Shown here one piece after another: positions 1 to 6,644 of a stretch of 8,878 nt of DNA. Every line of letters begins with the position of its first letter. Positions within the stretch are counted from its first letter, which is position 1. Origin of the DNA: CAZQBY01 sp964592405 [NCBI: uncultured archaeon] (GTDB lineage: Archaea > Altiarchaeota > Altiarchaeia > JAFGQM01). The notes below the pieces were generated by a model. The model did no database searches and was not told the origin of the DNA. It saw only the letters and a list, made by a program, of their open reading frames with translations. The position numbers were made by a program, and so were the translations under genes. The stretch spans positions 1-8,878 of the forward strand of contig CAZQBY010000019.1 in assembly GCA_964592405.1 (NCBI GenBank), given 5' to 3'.

Positions 1-3
1 CAC

Positions 4-675
4 TCATCCTATGACTGTGCCCCTAAACTTCTTTCTCTCAATAGCTTTTTTCATGTTCTCCAAATCCCTGCCATTGAGGACTATACACTTGATTCCAGAC
101 CGCCTGAGGATTTTGACTGCCAGCATATCGAAAAGTTCATACTTGCCGGCAGCTTGGGAAAGTCCGCTGACTATGCCTTCCAGCTCATCAATTGGGAGCT
201 CCCTAAGCATCTTTGCATCCTTGTGCTTCTGAGGATCTTTGTCATATATTCCATCCACATCTGTTGCCTTGATTATCAGATCGGCACCGATGAGCTCGGC
301 CAGCAGGGCCGCAACCGCATCCGTGGAATGCCCGGGCTCAGTCCCACCCATCAACACAATACCTTCTGTCTTCAGAATCTTGTATGCATCGATAAGCCTC
401 TCGGGTATATTGGGCTCTATACCCATCGCCTGTGAGAGAATGGATGCATTATATCTGGAGGCCCTGATTCCCTCATAATCACACTCCACCTCATTCTTGC
501 CCTCCCTGCGTGCAAGTGCTATAGCCCTGCGTGCAGTTTTGCCTCCCCCAACGACTATTGCCAAGATGTGTCTCTCAGCCAGATTCAATGCGAATTTCGC
601 GAATTGTTTGATATATTTTTCATCCACCCTGTCAGGCACCACTACTGAGCCGCCCAAAGCAAAAACTATCTTCAT
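4..675 (-). CDS. pyrH: UMP kinase, archaeal type (PyrH)
   Basis: This amino-acid-kinase-fold enzyme phosphorylates UMP to UDP with ATP in the cytosol, in pyrimidine nucleotide synthesis. The 223-residue product is about the usual length for archaeal UMP kinases. It begins with the glycine-rich phosphate loop (MKIVFALGGSVVVP), then has VVGGGKTAR near residue 42, the acceptor/regulatory segment MGGTEPGHSTDAVAALLAE near 109-127, and the nucleotide-binding segment ATDVDGIYDKDP near 138-149. The ATG overlaps the trpS stop as ATGA, and a GGAG at 681-684 lies 5 nt upstream of it, so both coupling and a Shine-Dalgarno site support this start. The stop TGA lies at 4-6, so the gene is complete. An aspartokinase or carbamate kinase is unlikely given the close match to archaeal PyrH motifs. 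Confidence 0.96.
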   Translation of the reverse strand: MKIVFALGGSVVVPDRVDEKYIKQFAKFALNLAERHILAIVVGGGKTARRAIALARREGKNEVECDYEGIRASRYNASILSQAMGIEPNIPERLIDAYKILKTEGIVLMGGTEPGHSTDAVAALLAELIGADLIIKATDVDGIYDKDPQKHKDAKMLRELPIDELEGIVSGLSQAAGKYELFDMLAVKILRRSGIKCIVLNGRDLENMKKAIERKKFRGTVIG

Positions 676-1757
676 TCCGACTCCGCAAGTTTTTTGGCTG
701 CTTCTCTAGCCCCAGCCATCTTTTCTTGATGAGCCAGCAAAAAGGCTTCCATCATATCAGCACATCTCTGCTTGCAGGTACCACAAAGTGTAGCACCAGA
801 CCTGCACTCATCATACAGTTTCTGCATCTCTCTGTCATCATCCACAAGATGATAGTAATAGAATTTGTAAACGGCACAGGCATCAGGCAGGCCACCAAGC
901 CGCTTCTGCTCCTCGGCTGTCTCACGCCCTCCTGTTGTTGCTGACATGATCTTCTTTCGCGCGCTTTCGGGCTCCTCGCTAAGCGCGATGTAACTCTTTG
1001 GGTCTGAAGATGACATCTTGCCACCCTGGAGGCCCTCCATGAAGCGGTGAAAGGTAGCCGCAGGAACCTCTAGATTATAGAGGTGACTTATTCTAGCAGC
1101 TATGTCGCGTGTAAGACGTATGTGTGGGTCCTGGTCCGCACCCACCGGAACCACTGTGGGCAGTTTGCCCTCAAACTCAGGTAACTGCGGGTGAAGTATG
1201 TCTGCTACCTGCTTAAGTGCCGAGATTATCTTATTGGGGGTTATGTCCCCATATATTGCGCGCAGTTCGTTGAAGGTGACCTCATTAGCAGCTACATCAG
1301 CTAGTCTGTAATACTCCGGTCGGTAGGATGACTGGAACCAGAAATGTGTTTTCCTTGGATTGAGACCCAAGGCAATGTAATTGGTCAGATATTCATCAAC
1401 AGCTATCTTGCGCGCCTCTTGCAGAGGAAGCCCACGCATGAGATAGGATTCAACGTCTGCAGCAGCGATATAGGTTCTGGCACCCTTTTGCTGAAACCAG
1501 ATTATCTCATCAGCCACCATCTTATGTCCAAAGTGGAATTTCCCCGATGGCATAAGCCCGGTCATCATTATAAAAGGTTTTTTATTCTGGATGGCCTGAT
1601 GTATCTTTTTGAAACCGCGATGTCCAAATATTATGCCCCTCCTTATGTATCTGTTGTCAGAATATCCCTTCTGGAAGGGTGTCATGGACTCAATACCAAA
1701 CTTGAACAGCTGCTCGTAATCTGTTATATCACCTATCTGCCAAGGATCAAATTCCAT
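672..1757 (-). CDS. trpS: Tryptophanyl-tRNA synthetase, archaeal/eukaryotic type
   Basis: This class Ic synthetase charges tRNA-Trp with tryptophan using ATP. The 361-residue product carries the HIGH-type signature as HFGH (residues 76-79, within PSGKFHFGHKM) and an intact KMSSS loop (247-251, preceded by GG). The segment VGADQDPHIRLTRD (205-218) is typical of archaeal and eukaryotic TrpRS rather than TyrRS. The C-terminal part has five cysteines, C294, C318, C325, C328 and C332, spaced x23-x6-x2-x3. This is close to the C-x22-C-x6-C-x2-C motif that holds a [4Fe-4S] cluster in Thermotoga maritima TrpRS, so a metal cluster near the anticodon-binding region is inferred. The gene lies 49 bp after fttA, and its TGA overlaps the pyrH ATG. 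No Shine-Dalgarno sequence is evident before the ATG. It is short at both ends compared with many archaeal TrpRS, but the core is complete. Confidence 0.96.
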   Translation of the reverse strand: MEFDPWQIGDITDYEQLFKFGIESMTPFQKGYSDNRYIRRGIIFGHRGFKKIHQAIQNKKPFIMMTGLMPSGKFHFGHKMVADEIIWFQQKGARTYIAAADVESYLMRGLPLQEARKIAVDEYLTNYIALGLNPRKTHFWFQSSYRPEYYRLADVAANEVTFNELRAIYGDITPNKIISALKQVADILHPQLPEFEGKLPTVVPVGADQDPHIRLTRDIAARISHLYNLEVPAATFHRFMEGLQGGKMSSSDPKSYIALSEEPESARKKIMSATTGGRETAEEQKRLGGLPDACAVYKFYYYHLVDDDREMQKLYDECRSGATLCGTCKQRCADMMEAFLLAHQEKMAGAREAAKKLAESE

Positions 1758-1779
1758 TGAGTTATATTAGGGATGGGTG

Positions 1780-1786
1780 AAAAAAA
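1780..1786 (-). terminator. U-rich tract after fttA, possible terminator
   Basis: In the 49-bp gap between fttA and trpS the minus strand has seven consecutive T residues, about 20 nt after the fttA stop. Archaeal RNA polymerase terminates at oligo-U tracts, with or without FttA. No stem-loop precedes the tract. Because trpS follows so closely, readthrough is likely and termination may be only partial. Confidence 0.3.
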
Positions 1787-1806
1787 GTGTTAAGGGGTTC
1801 TGACAT

Positions 1807-3705
1807 TCAGAGTATCCTGATAGTGTCCAGATCCATTGGCACTCTTGTCTCCATATGGAATATCCTGTTCAGACCGCGTGCTAGCTCCTGACACTTCTTG
1901 GATTCGCCATGGACACATAAAACCTTTTCTGGTTTTGGGCTCATGCGCTTAACATAGCCCAGAAGCTGCCGGCGGTCTGCATGACCAGAGAAACCCTCTA
2001 TAGTGACAACATTGATCTTCACTTCTATATTTTTAGGTTTCTTGTCTTCCATTACTACAACCTCCTTCATGCCCTTCTGCACTCTCCTTCCAAGTGAGCC
2101 CTCTGCCTGATAACCAACAAAGATTATTGTATCTTTTTCGTTTCCTGCCATACGCTTGAAGTATTCGACGGAGGGGCCACCAGTAAGCATGCCGGAGGGG
2201 GTTACTATTATACATGGTTCGTCACTCTCTGCCAGATCTATCCTCGATTTGGCATCTACCTTCTCAAAATTCTTCGCCAAGAACGGGTTGGCGCCTCTCA
2301 GTATCATATTCATAAGACGCCTCTTGAGATATTCCGGATATGCTGTATGTATGGCAGTAGCCTCATAGACCATACCATCTATGTAGATGGGAACATCCGG
2401 CAACTTGTTTTTGTATTCATCCAGTGTAACAAGCACCTCCTGCGAGCGGCCAACTCCAAAGACTGGTATCAGGACTTTTCCACCATTTGATATTGTATTT
2501 GCTATGGTATTTATCAGCAACTCCTCAGCCTCTTTTCGCTTTGGCTGGACACTTCTGCGCCCACCGTATGTTGATTCTATTATAAGCGTCTCAAGACGCG
2601 GGAACTGGTATTCTGCCGGATTTAAAAGACGCGTCTCCCCGAATTTCATATCACCAGTATAAACAATATTGTACAGACTGTCGCCTATGTGAAGGTGTAT
2701 TATGGCAGAACCAAGGATATGGCCGGCATTATAGAGTGTAAGTCTGACGTCTGGTGTGATGTCAGCAACCTCCTCATACTCCAGCGGTATTACATGTTCT
2801 ATGACATTGCGTATGTCAGTACTGGAATATGGCAGCTCCTTATCCTCCTTCATTGATATTTCAACTGCATCCAGTTGGAGCAATGCCATGATGTCGCGTG
2901 TTGGCTTTGTAGTATAGATTGGTCCATCAAATCCATAGCGGTAGAGGTATGGTATGAATCCACAGTGATCCAAGTGCGCATGTGAGAGAACAACAGCATC
3001 AAGATCATCAATTGTCAGCTGCATAGCCCTAAAGTCTGGAAACATGCGCTTGGTGTCTGAAGCAGCTACATTTATGCCGCAGTCTAGGAGTATATTACTG
3101 TTGGGTGTCTGTACCAGAAAACATGATCTGCCAACTTCAGCTGCACCGCCTAGGGGGGTTACGCGTATCCAGTCGCAGGTATGGTCCGGCTTGGAGTATA
3201 TCTCCCGGCCCACACGTTCAAGGAATTCCTTTCGTCTCCTGCAAACCTTCTTGTCCCACAGGGTTTTTCTTAGGGAGGTTAGTATATTGCTCTTCAGTGG
3301 TGTAGCCCTCTCCAGTACGGGTGTCCATCCGGTTGCCTTGATTATCTTTTTTATGTTCTCTCCATTCGTGCCGATTACATTGCCCAATTTTTCTGCTTCT
3401 ATCATAACCTCTTTCTGATAGGGATTAAACATTATGTTGGTTATGCCGCTCTCCTCACCGGCAATCTTTCTTATCATCGGCTCGGCCTCGTGAGGTTCAA
3501 CCAAGAGGGATGATGTCGGTCTTATGATTATCCTCTTCTTGATAGTTTTGGCCAGATCCTTGGTTATATCCGGATGGTCTATGAACACGTCTGGGCGGTC
3601 TGTGGTCAGGACTATCTTGGAGCTTTCGGCAGTTATATTCTGAATTCCAACCTCTCTTGGCAGGAATTCTTTTATCTGCTCTTGTATTTCCTCTAATGTG
3701 GGCAT
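1807..3705 (-). CDS. fttA: aCPSF1/FttA: KH-domain beta-CASP ribonuclease and transcription terminator
   Basis: This is the archaeal CPSF73 homologue, an RNA 3'-end endonuclease that terminates transcription in archaea. The 632-residue length is normal for the family. Two N-terminal KH-like domains span roughly residues 1-145, with a GTNG loop at 112-115 in the second. A metallo-beta-lactamase fold follows, with zinc ligands in HAHLDH (H242, H244, D246, H247), H329 in NAGHILGSA and D352 in GDMKFGE. The beta-CASP insert lies in between, with motif A E377 in IESTYGG, motif B H575 in SGHAD and motif C H599 in VHGE. All expected catalytic residues are present. It follows psmB by 35 bp, and the neighbouring order psmB then aCPSF1 recurs, from memory, in several euryarchaea. 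The gap contains a weak AT-rich stretch (3724-3733) that could act as an internal promoter. The start ATG has only a weak AGG upstream. Confidence 0.97.
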   Translation of the reverse strand: MPTLEEIQEQIKEFLPREVGIQNITAESSKIVLTTDRPDVFIDHPDITKDLAKTIKKRIIIRPTSSLLVEPHEAEPMIRKIAGEESGITNIMFNPYQKEVMIEAEKLGNVIGTNGENIKKIIKATGWTPVLERATPLKSNILTSLRKTLWDKKVCRRRKEFLERVGREIYSKPDHTCDWIRVTPLGGAAEVGRSCFLVQTPNSNILLDCGINVAASDTKRMFPDFRAMQLTIDDLDAVVLSHAHLDHCGFIPYLYRYGFDGPIYTTKPTRDIMALLQLDAVEISMKEDKELPYSSTDIRNVIEHVIPLEYEEVADITPDVRLTLYNAGHILGSAIIHLHIGDSLYNIVYTGDMKFGETRLLNPAEYQFPRLETLIIESTYGGRRSVQPKRKEAEELLINTIANTISNGGKVLIPVFGVGRSQEVLVTLDEYKNKLPDVPIYIDGMVYEATAIHTAYPEYLKRRLMNMILRGANPFLAKNFEKVDAKSRIDLAESDEPCIIVTPSGMLTGGPSVEYFKRMAGNEKDTIIFVGYQAEGSLGRRVQKGMKEVVVMEDKKPKNIEVKINVVTIEGFSGHADRRQLLGYVKRMSPKPEKVLCVHGESKKCQELARGLNRIFHMETRVPMDLDTIRIL

Positions 3706-3740
3706 TTTTGCCTAGTTTTTGCTTAGAAAATAGGTTAAGT

Positions 3741-4364
3741 TTAGTTTAGGGAAGTGAGCAGCTTTTCCACTTCTGAATCCGTATACTGCTTAAAGCCGCT
3801 CTCGGTTACTGTAGCCAAGGTAATGCCATTGCCTGACGCTGAATCACGTTCCTGGGCCACCTTGACAGCTTTGAGGGCAATCTTCAGATTCTCCCTGACA
3901 GTTTTTTCCTTGCTGAACTCTGATTCCAAGACACCATAAGCTATGGGTGAACCAGAGCCTGTTGAGATATAGTCCTCCTCCATGAGGCCACCAACAGGGT
4001 CTACCGAAAATACCCTAGCTTCATTATCAATTCCGGCTATTATGCTCATTACAAGGTATGGGTAGTATCTGTTATTGTTGAGTATATTGGACATCAGGGT
4101 AGCTGCGCCCCTAACACTCATGTGCTGTCTCCTGTTCATCTTGAATAGTTTCGCCTCTGCACGCAGTATTCGCATTATATTCTGTGCATCCCCCACGCCA
4201 CCGGCTATTGTAGCCGCTAGCCTGTCATCGATCTGGTATATCTTGAGTGCGTCCTTGTTGGAGATAAAATTCCCAATTGTTGCCCGCTTGTCGGCTGCCA
4301 AGATAACTCCGTCCCTGCACTTTAAGGCGACGGTGGTAGTTCCAGTCTTTTTCTGGTTCTCCAT
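3741..4364 (-). CDS. psmB: 20S proteasome beta subunit
   Basis: This is the catalytic N-terminal threonine protease subunit of the archaeal 20S core, forming the two inner beta rings that degrade unfolded or tagged proteins in the cytosol. The 207-residue precursor has an 8-residue propeptide (MENQKKTG) cut before T9, which becomes Thr1. With that numbering the active-site set is complete: D17 (D25 here), K33 (K41), S129 (S137, in STGSGSP), and D166 and S169 (D174 and S177, in RDSASG). The segments GGVGDAQ and GSPIAYGVLES are typical of the family. The start is supported by a G-rich Shine-Dalgarno sequence 7 nt upstream and by the short canonical propeptide. It appears to head a unit with fttA. 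The alpha subunit is not in the window, and this looks like the active, not an inactive, beta paralogue. Confidence 0.97.
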   Translation of the reverse strand: MENQKKTGTTTVALKCRDGVILAADKRATIGNFISNKDALKIYQIDDRLAATIAGGVGDAQNIMRILRAEAKLFKMNRRQHMSVRGAATLMSNILNNNRYYPYLVMSIIAGIDNEARVFSVDPVGGLMEEDYISTGSGSPIAYGVLESEFSKEKTVRENLKIALKAVKVAQERDSASGNGITLATVTESGFKQYTDSEVEKLLTSLN

Positions 4365-4371
4365 ATTGGTT

Positions 4372-4377
4372 CCCCCC
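4372..4377 (-). promoter_or_regulatory. Ribosome binding site of psmB
   Basis: A run of six G on the minus strand ends 7 nt before the psmB ATG. It can pair with the pyrimidine-rich 3' end of 16S rRNA. It is the clearest Shine-Dalgarno-like site in the window and supports the psmB start. Confidence 0.55.
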
Positions 4378-4459
4378 AGTGAATGGCGCTAGATTGGTTG
4401 AAGAAAAAATCCAGAAGAATAGCATTCCCACTCGGGTTACCTGGTTATTAGATGATATG

Positions 4460-4467
4460 TATATAAA
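4460..4467 (-). promoter_or_regulatory. TATA box of the psmB-fttA unit
   Basis: The minus strand reads TTTATATA, close to the archaeal TATA consensus, in the 139-bp gap between cca and psmB. Transcription would start about 25 nt downstream, near 4439, giving a psmB leader of about 75 nt. No strong purine BRE is seen upstream. The position relative to the cca stop at 4504 supports separate transcription of psmB-fttA. Confidence 0.6.
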
Positions 4468-4503
4468 AATAGAATACTTGTCTGGACCGAAGATTATCCC
4501 GGA

Positions 4504-5901
4504 CTACCAAAATCTGCTCATAAATCTCCAGAAATCCGGATCCTTTATCTTTGCTATCTGGGCATTCACCATTACTTCAAATGTCTTTATGTCCCTGAGA
4601 TTCTTGCCAAAGCCCTGAGGATTCCTGAGGTAGGTCCGGATGAAGTCGTCTGCATGGCGGTGCTCCCTTTCCACATCTATACACCATTGACCATCCTCCA
4701 GATAGGGTTGTGAGACTGCTCTAGACCTGTTGCTCTCTATAAACCCTTGAATGTCGGCCACCTTTGAGTCAAAGAATGGTCCAATCTTTTTTGTTACCCG
4801 CGGCAGCTCCCAGACCTCAAACTCAAATAGGAAGGCGGCTTCTTTGCCATCGGTCCAGTGACCCTTTTTGAGAATTCGGAAGCCGGCCCGTTCGCACTCG
4901 GCGGCCAGGGCCCTGAGGCTCTTTGCCAGCTGGGGTATGAGCGTGTCCTCCACCAGTTTCTGGGGATGAAAGCGTATGCACACAAGCTCGGTTCCCCGGT
5001 GCTTGATGTTGTTGTAGAATTCCCTCCTTGACATTATCTCGGTCTTTTTCTCCTTGAAGAATTCATGACTTGGATAGGCCAGGAAGGCCCGTGACAGGTA
5101 TACAAAGCGGGCTAGTTTCTCTACGGAGACTGCCGCAGCTACATTACGGTTCTCATCGACTGGATCTACGAACACCAAGGGGGCATTAGCAAATCTCTTC
5201 CTTCCAGAGCTTCTGCCTATCGAGAGATGCTCATGTTTTTTCCAGCCAGAAGCTGCCCTGAGTACTTTCAAGAAAGAACCATAGTGTATGACGAGCAGCT
5301 CACAGAGATAACCCGAGAATCCCTCGACTGCGGCATGGGCACCGTAAAGGCCGTTTGCCTTCATAAAGCGCTTCATCAGACGTATCTCACCCCTTAGGGC
5401 CGGGTTTTTTTCCAGCTCACCAACTACGAACTTGGTATGTAAGGGGGTTCGATCCACAGCACTGAGAATCTTTCCCCTAACACCATCCAGCTTATAGCAG
5501 GGCACTATTTCCACGCTGAACCCATGGTACTTGCCCTTGACATAGGGATGTTCGGCATAGCTTATTTCCGGCTCGGATCGCACTAGTTCAAAAAAGTTCC
5601 TTCCTATAAGCAGACCCTGCTCCTCTAACAAGTCTCGGCTGGTATCCCTGGGGAACTGTATGAAGATATCAAAATCCTTGTCACCGCGCAGGTCGGTTCC
5701 CTTGGCTATAGAACCCACCATGACTGGTATGACCTTGGGATTGGTTTTCTGGATGACGGCGTTCAGAATGGTGATTATCTCCCTGATAATGTTTTGTTCT
5801 TTTTCTTTCTCCTTCTCAGTGGGGGTGATACTGGATAGGATATCCTTCAGAATGCGGCTCACTTCAGGGTTTGCTTCAGGAAGGTCAGGAGGGACGTCCA
5901 T
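4504..5901 (-). CDS. cca: CCA-adding enzyme, archaeal class I tRNA nucleotidyltransferase
   Basis: This enzyme builds or repairs the 3'-terminal CCA of tRNAs from CTP and ATP without a nucleic acid template. The 465-residue length is normal for the archaeal class I family. The nucleotidyltransferase signature is GS at 63-64, followed by DFD with D76 and D78 as the metal-binding pair. The third carboxylate is probably E131 in VEIVPCY; other family members have Asp at this place (inference from memory of the family). The helical central domain follows (RFMKANGLYGAHAAVEGFSG, 178-197) and then the C-terminal tRNA-binding region with a KKIGPFFDSK segment near 371-380. The N terminus has a charged KEKEKEQ stretch. 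The gene is preceded by a TATA box about 25 nt from its ATG, with no Shine-Dalgarno site, so the mRNA is probably leaderless. In many archaea ftsY would follow pfdA at this place instead. Confidence 0.96.
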   Translation of the reverse strand: MDVPPDLPEANPEVSRILKDILSSITPTEKEKEKEQNIIREIITILNAVIQKTNPKVIPVMVGSIAKGTDLRGDKDFDIFIQFPRDTSRDLLEEQGLLIGRNFFELVRSEPEISYAEHPYVKGKYHGFSVEIVPCYKLDGVRGKILSAVDRTPLHTKFVVGELEKNPALRGEIRLMKRFMKANGLYGAHAAVEGFSGYLCELLVIHYGSFLKVLRAASGWKKHEHLSIGRSSGRKRFANAPLVFVDPVDENRNVAAAVSVEKLARFVYLSRAFLAYPSHEFFKEKKTEIMSRREFYNNIKHRGTELVCIRFHPQKLVEDTLIPQLAKSLRALAAECERAGFRILKKGHWTDGKEAAFLFEFEVWELPRVTKKIGPFFDSKVADIQGFIESNRSRAVSQPYLEDGQWCIDVEREHRHADDFIRTYLRNPQGFGKNLRDIKTFEVMVNAQIAKIKDPDFWRFMSRFW

Positions 5902-5917
5902 ATAGGATTATTGATTA

Positions 5918-5932
5918 GGACTTAATAAATCC
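5918..5932 (-). repeat. 15-bp palindrome over the cca TATA box
   Basis: The minus strand reads GGATTTATTAAGTCC, a palindrome with a central T and one mismatch (T against G at the fourth position from each end). It encloses the TATA box at 5922-5929. Symmetry centred on a TATA box is where an archaeal repressor would sit, but AT-rich boxes are often partly palindromic by nature. Confidence 0.4.
5922..5929 (-). promoter_or_regulatory. TATA box of cca, leaderless layout
   Basis: The minus strand reads TTTATTAA, centred about 25 nt before the cca ATG at 5901. With the usual archaeal spacing the transcript would start at or within a few nt of the ATG. No Shine-Dalgarno sequence is present, which agrees with a leaderless message. 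Confidence 0.5.
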
Positions 5933-5958
5933 AGTCTGGCCGATATGCCTGCCAACTG
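5932..5958 (-). repeat. Inverted repeat / stem-loop between pfdA and cca
   Basis: On the minus strand the arm CAGTTGGC (5958-5951) pairs with GCCAGACTG (5940-5932). This gives eight base pairs with one bulged G around a 10-nt loop. It begins 2 nt after the pfdA stop and ends 2 nt before the cca TATA box. It could act as a 3' hairpin on the pfdA operon transcript or as a protein site at the cca promoter. Confidence 0.5.
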
Positions 5959-5960
5959 TC

Positions 5961-6395
5961 CTATTTTTCTCCCTGCAGTTTGATGTAAAGGTCTTCAGCC
6001 GCTTTATTGGCACTTTCAAGCTCAGCGCTTATCTTCTGGGCCTGCTCCCTGAGCTTCTCATCTGTAGCCTCAAGCTCCTTCTTGCGCTTCTCAAGATAGG
6101 CCTTCGCCTCGGTTGTGGTCTTCTCCAAGCAGACGCCGCCCCCAATAGAAACAATAACATTCTTCTTGTCCTTTATCTCTGACTTTACATAGATTCCCCC
6201 GCCAACTGGTATGAATGATTCAGACTGCTTAGTCTTTGGAAGCTCAGTAAGCGCGCTTATGGTTGCAATTATCTCCATCAGGGCCCTCTCAGTTACGGCA
6301 ATCTGCCTCTCTATCTCCTGAAGCGCATCCTGGTAAGATCTTATCTGAAGAAGAAGGGATTGTAGTTTCCTCTGCTCATTTTCTTGCATCATCAT
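5961..6395 (-). CDS. pfdA: Prefoldin alpha subunit
   Basis: This is a subunit of the hexameric (alpha2 beta4) jellyfish-shaped chaperone that captures unfolded chains and hands them to the thermosome. The product is 144 residues from this start, within the usual archaeal range. Two long coiled-coil helices flank a central pair of beta hairpins. The hairpins are visible as SFIPVGGGIYVKSEI and VIVSIGGGVCLEKT, each with a GGG turn typical of alpha subunits. The start is uncertain: in-frame ATGs lie at 6404, 6395, 6392 and 6389. I chose 6395 because it forms an ATGA overlap with the rpl18a stop, as at two other junctions in this window; the 6404 start would add three residues and has a GAGG only 1 nt upstream. 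The pair LX-pfdA is a conserved archaeal neighbourhood. The beta subunit is not in this window. Confidence 0.93.
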   Translation of the reverse strand: MMMQENEQRKLQSLLLQIRSYQDALQEIERQIAVTERALMEIIATISALTELPKTKQSESFIPVGGGIYVKSEIKDKKNVIVSIGGGVCLEKTTTEAKAYLEKRKKELEATDEKLREQAQKISAELESANKAAEDLYIKLQGEK

Positions 6396-6571
6396 TCCCT
6401 GCATTCCTCGACTGACTCGATTTTTATATGACGTCTTTTTGTGCCATGCTCGCTGCCGAATAAAGAGAGTGTCCGCTCTCTGGCCTCTGCCTCGTCTTTG
6501 GCCTCCACGGTCTTGGTGAACTTCACAAATTTCTCACCTATCTTGAGTCTGCCTTTCAGAACATATTTCAT
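6392..6571 (-). CDS. rpl18a: 50S ribosomal protein L18Ae/LX (eL20)
   Basis: This 59-residue protein was found by translating the minus strand between eif6 and pfdA; it is short enough to be overlooked. It starts MKYVLKGRLKIGEKFVKFTK and contains GSEHGTKRRHIKIESVEE near residues 39-56, matching the archaeal LX signature (GS-H--KRR-IKI). LX is a small large-subunit protein, found in archaea, related to the N-terminal part of eukaryotic L18a. The identification is also supported by position, because eif6, LX and pfdA are adjacent in many archaea. The stop TGA overlaps the proposed pfdA ATG as ATGA, so the two are probably coupled. No Shine-Dalgarno sequence precedes the ATG. At 59 residues it is at the short end of the family. 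Confidence 0.92.
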   Translation of the reverse strand: MKYVLKGRLKIGEKFVKFTKTVEAKDEAEARERTLSLFGSEHGTKRRHIKIESVEECRE

Positions 6572-6603
6572 TGTAATTCTAGTTTGAAGTTCTGCTTATA
6601 AGA

Positions 6604-6611
6604 ATTTAAAT
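6604..6611 (-). promoter_or_regulatory. Possible internal TATA box before rpl18a
   Basis: The 73-bp gap after eif6 is the only sizeable break inside the ribosomal operon. On the minus strand it holds TTTAAATT centred about 37 nt before the LX ATG, giving a leader of about 12 nt. A CTTATAAG (6595-6602) lies just downstream and is an alternative. GGATATCC at 6621-6628 is a perfect 8-bp palindrome nearby. An internal promoter for LX-pfdA is plausible but unproven. Confidence 0.35.
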
Positions 6612-6644
6612 GGATTATCAGGATATCCCCTGTACCCCCTGTCT

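Noticed and set aside
752-1024. Minus-strand frame within trpS rich in Arg and Gln
   Set aside because: It is a shadow of trpS, whose own frame carries the KMSSS loop and the cysteine motif in the same region.
4225-4431. Small open frame from the psmB leader into psmB (MLFFWIF...)
   Set aside because: It overlaps the first part of psmB out of frame, has no recognisable domain and no clear ribosome binding site. It could be an upstream ORF, but nothing supports it.
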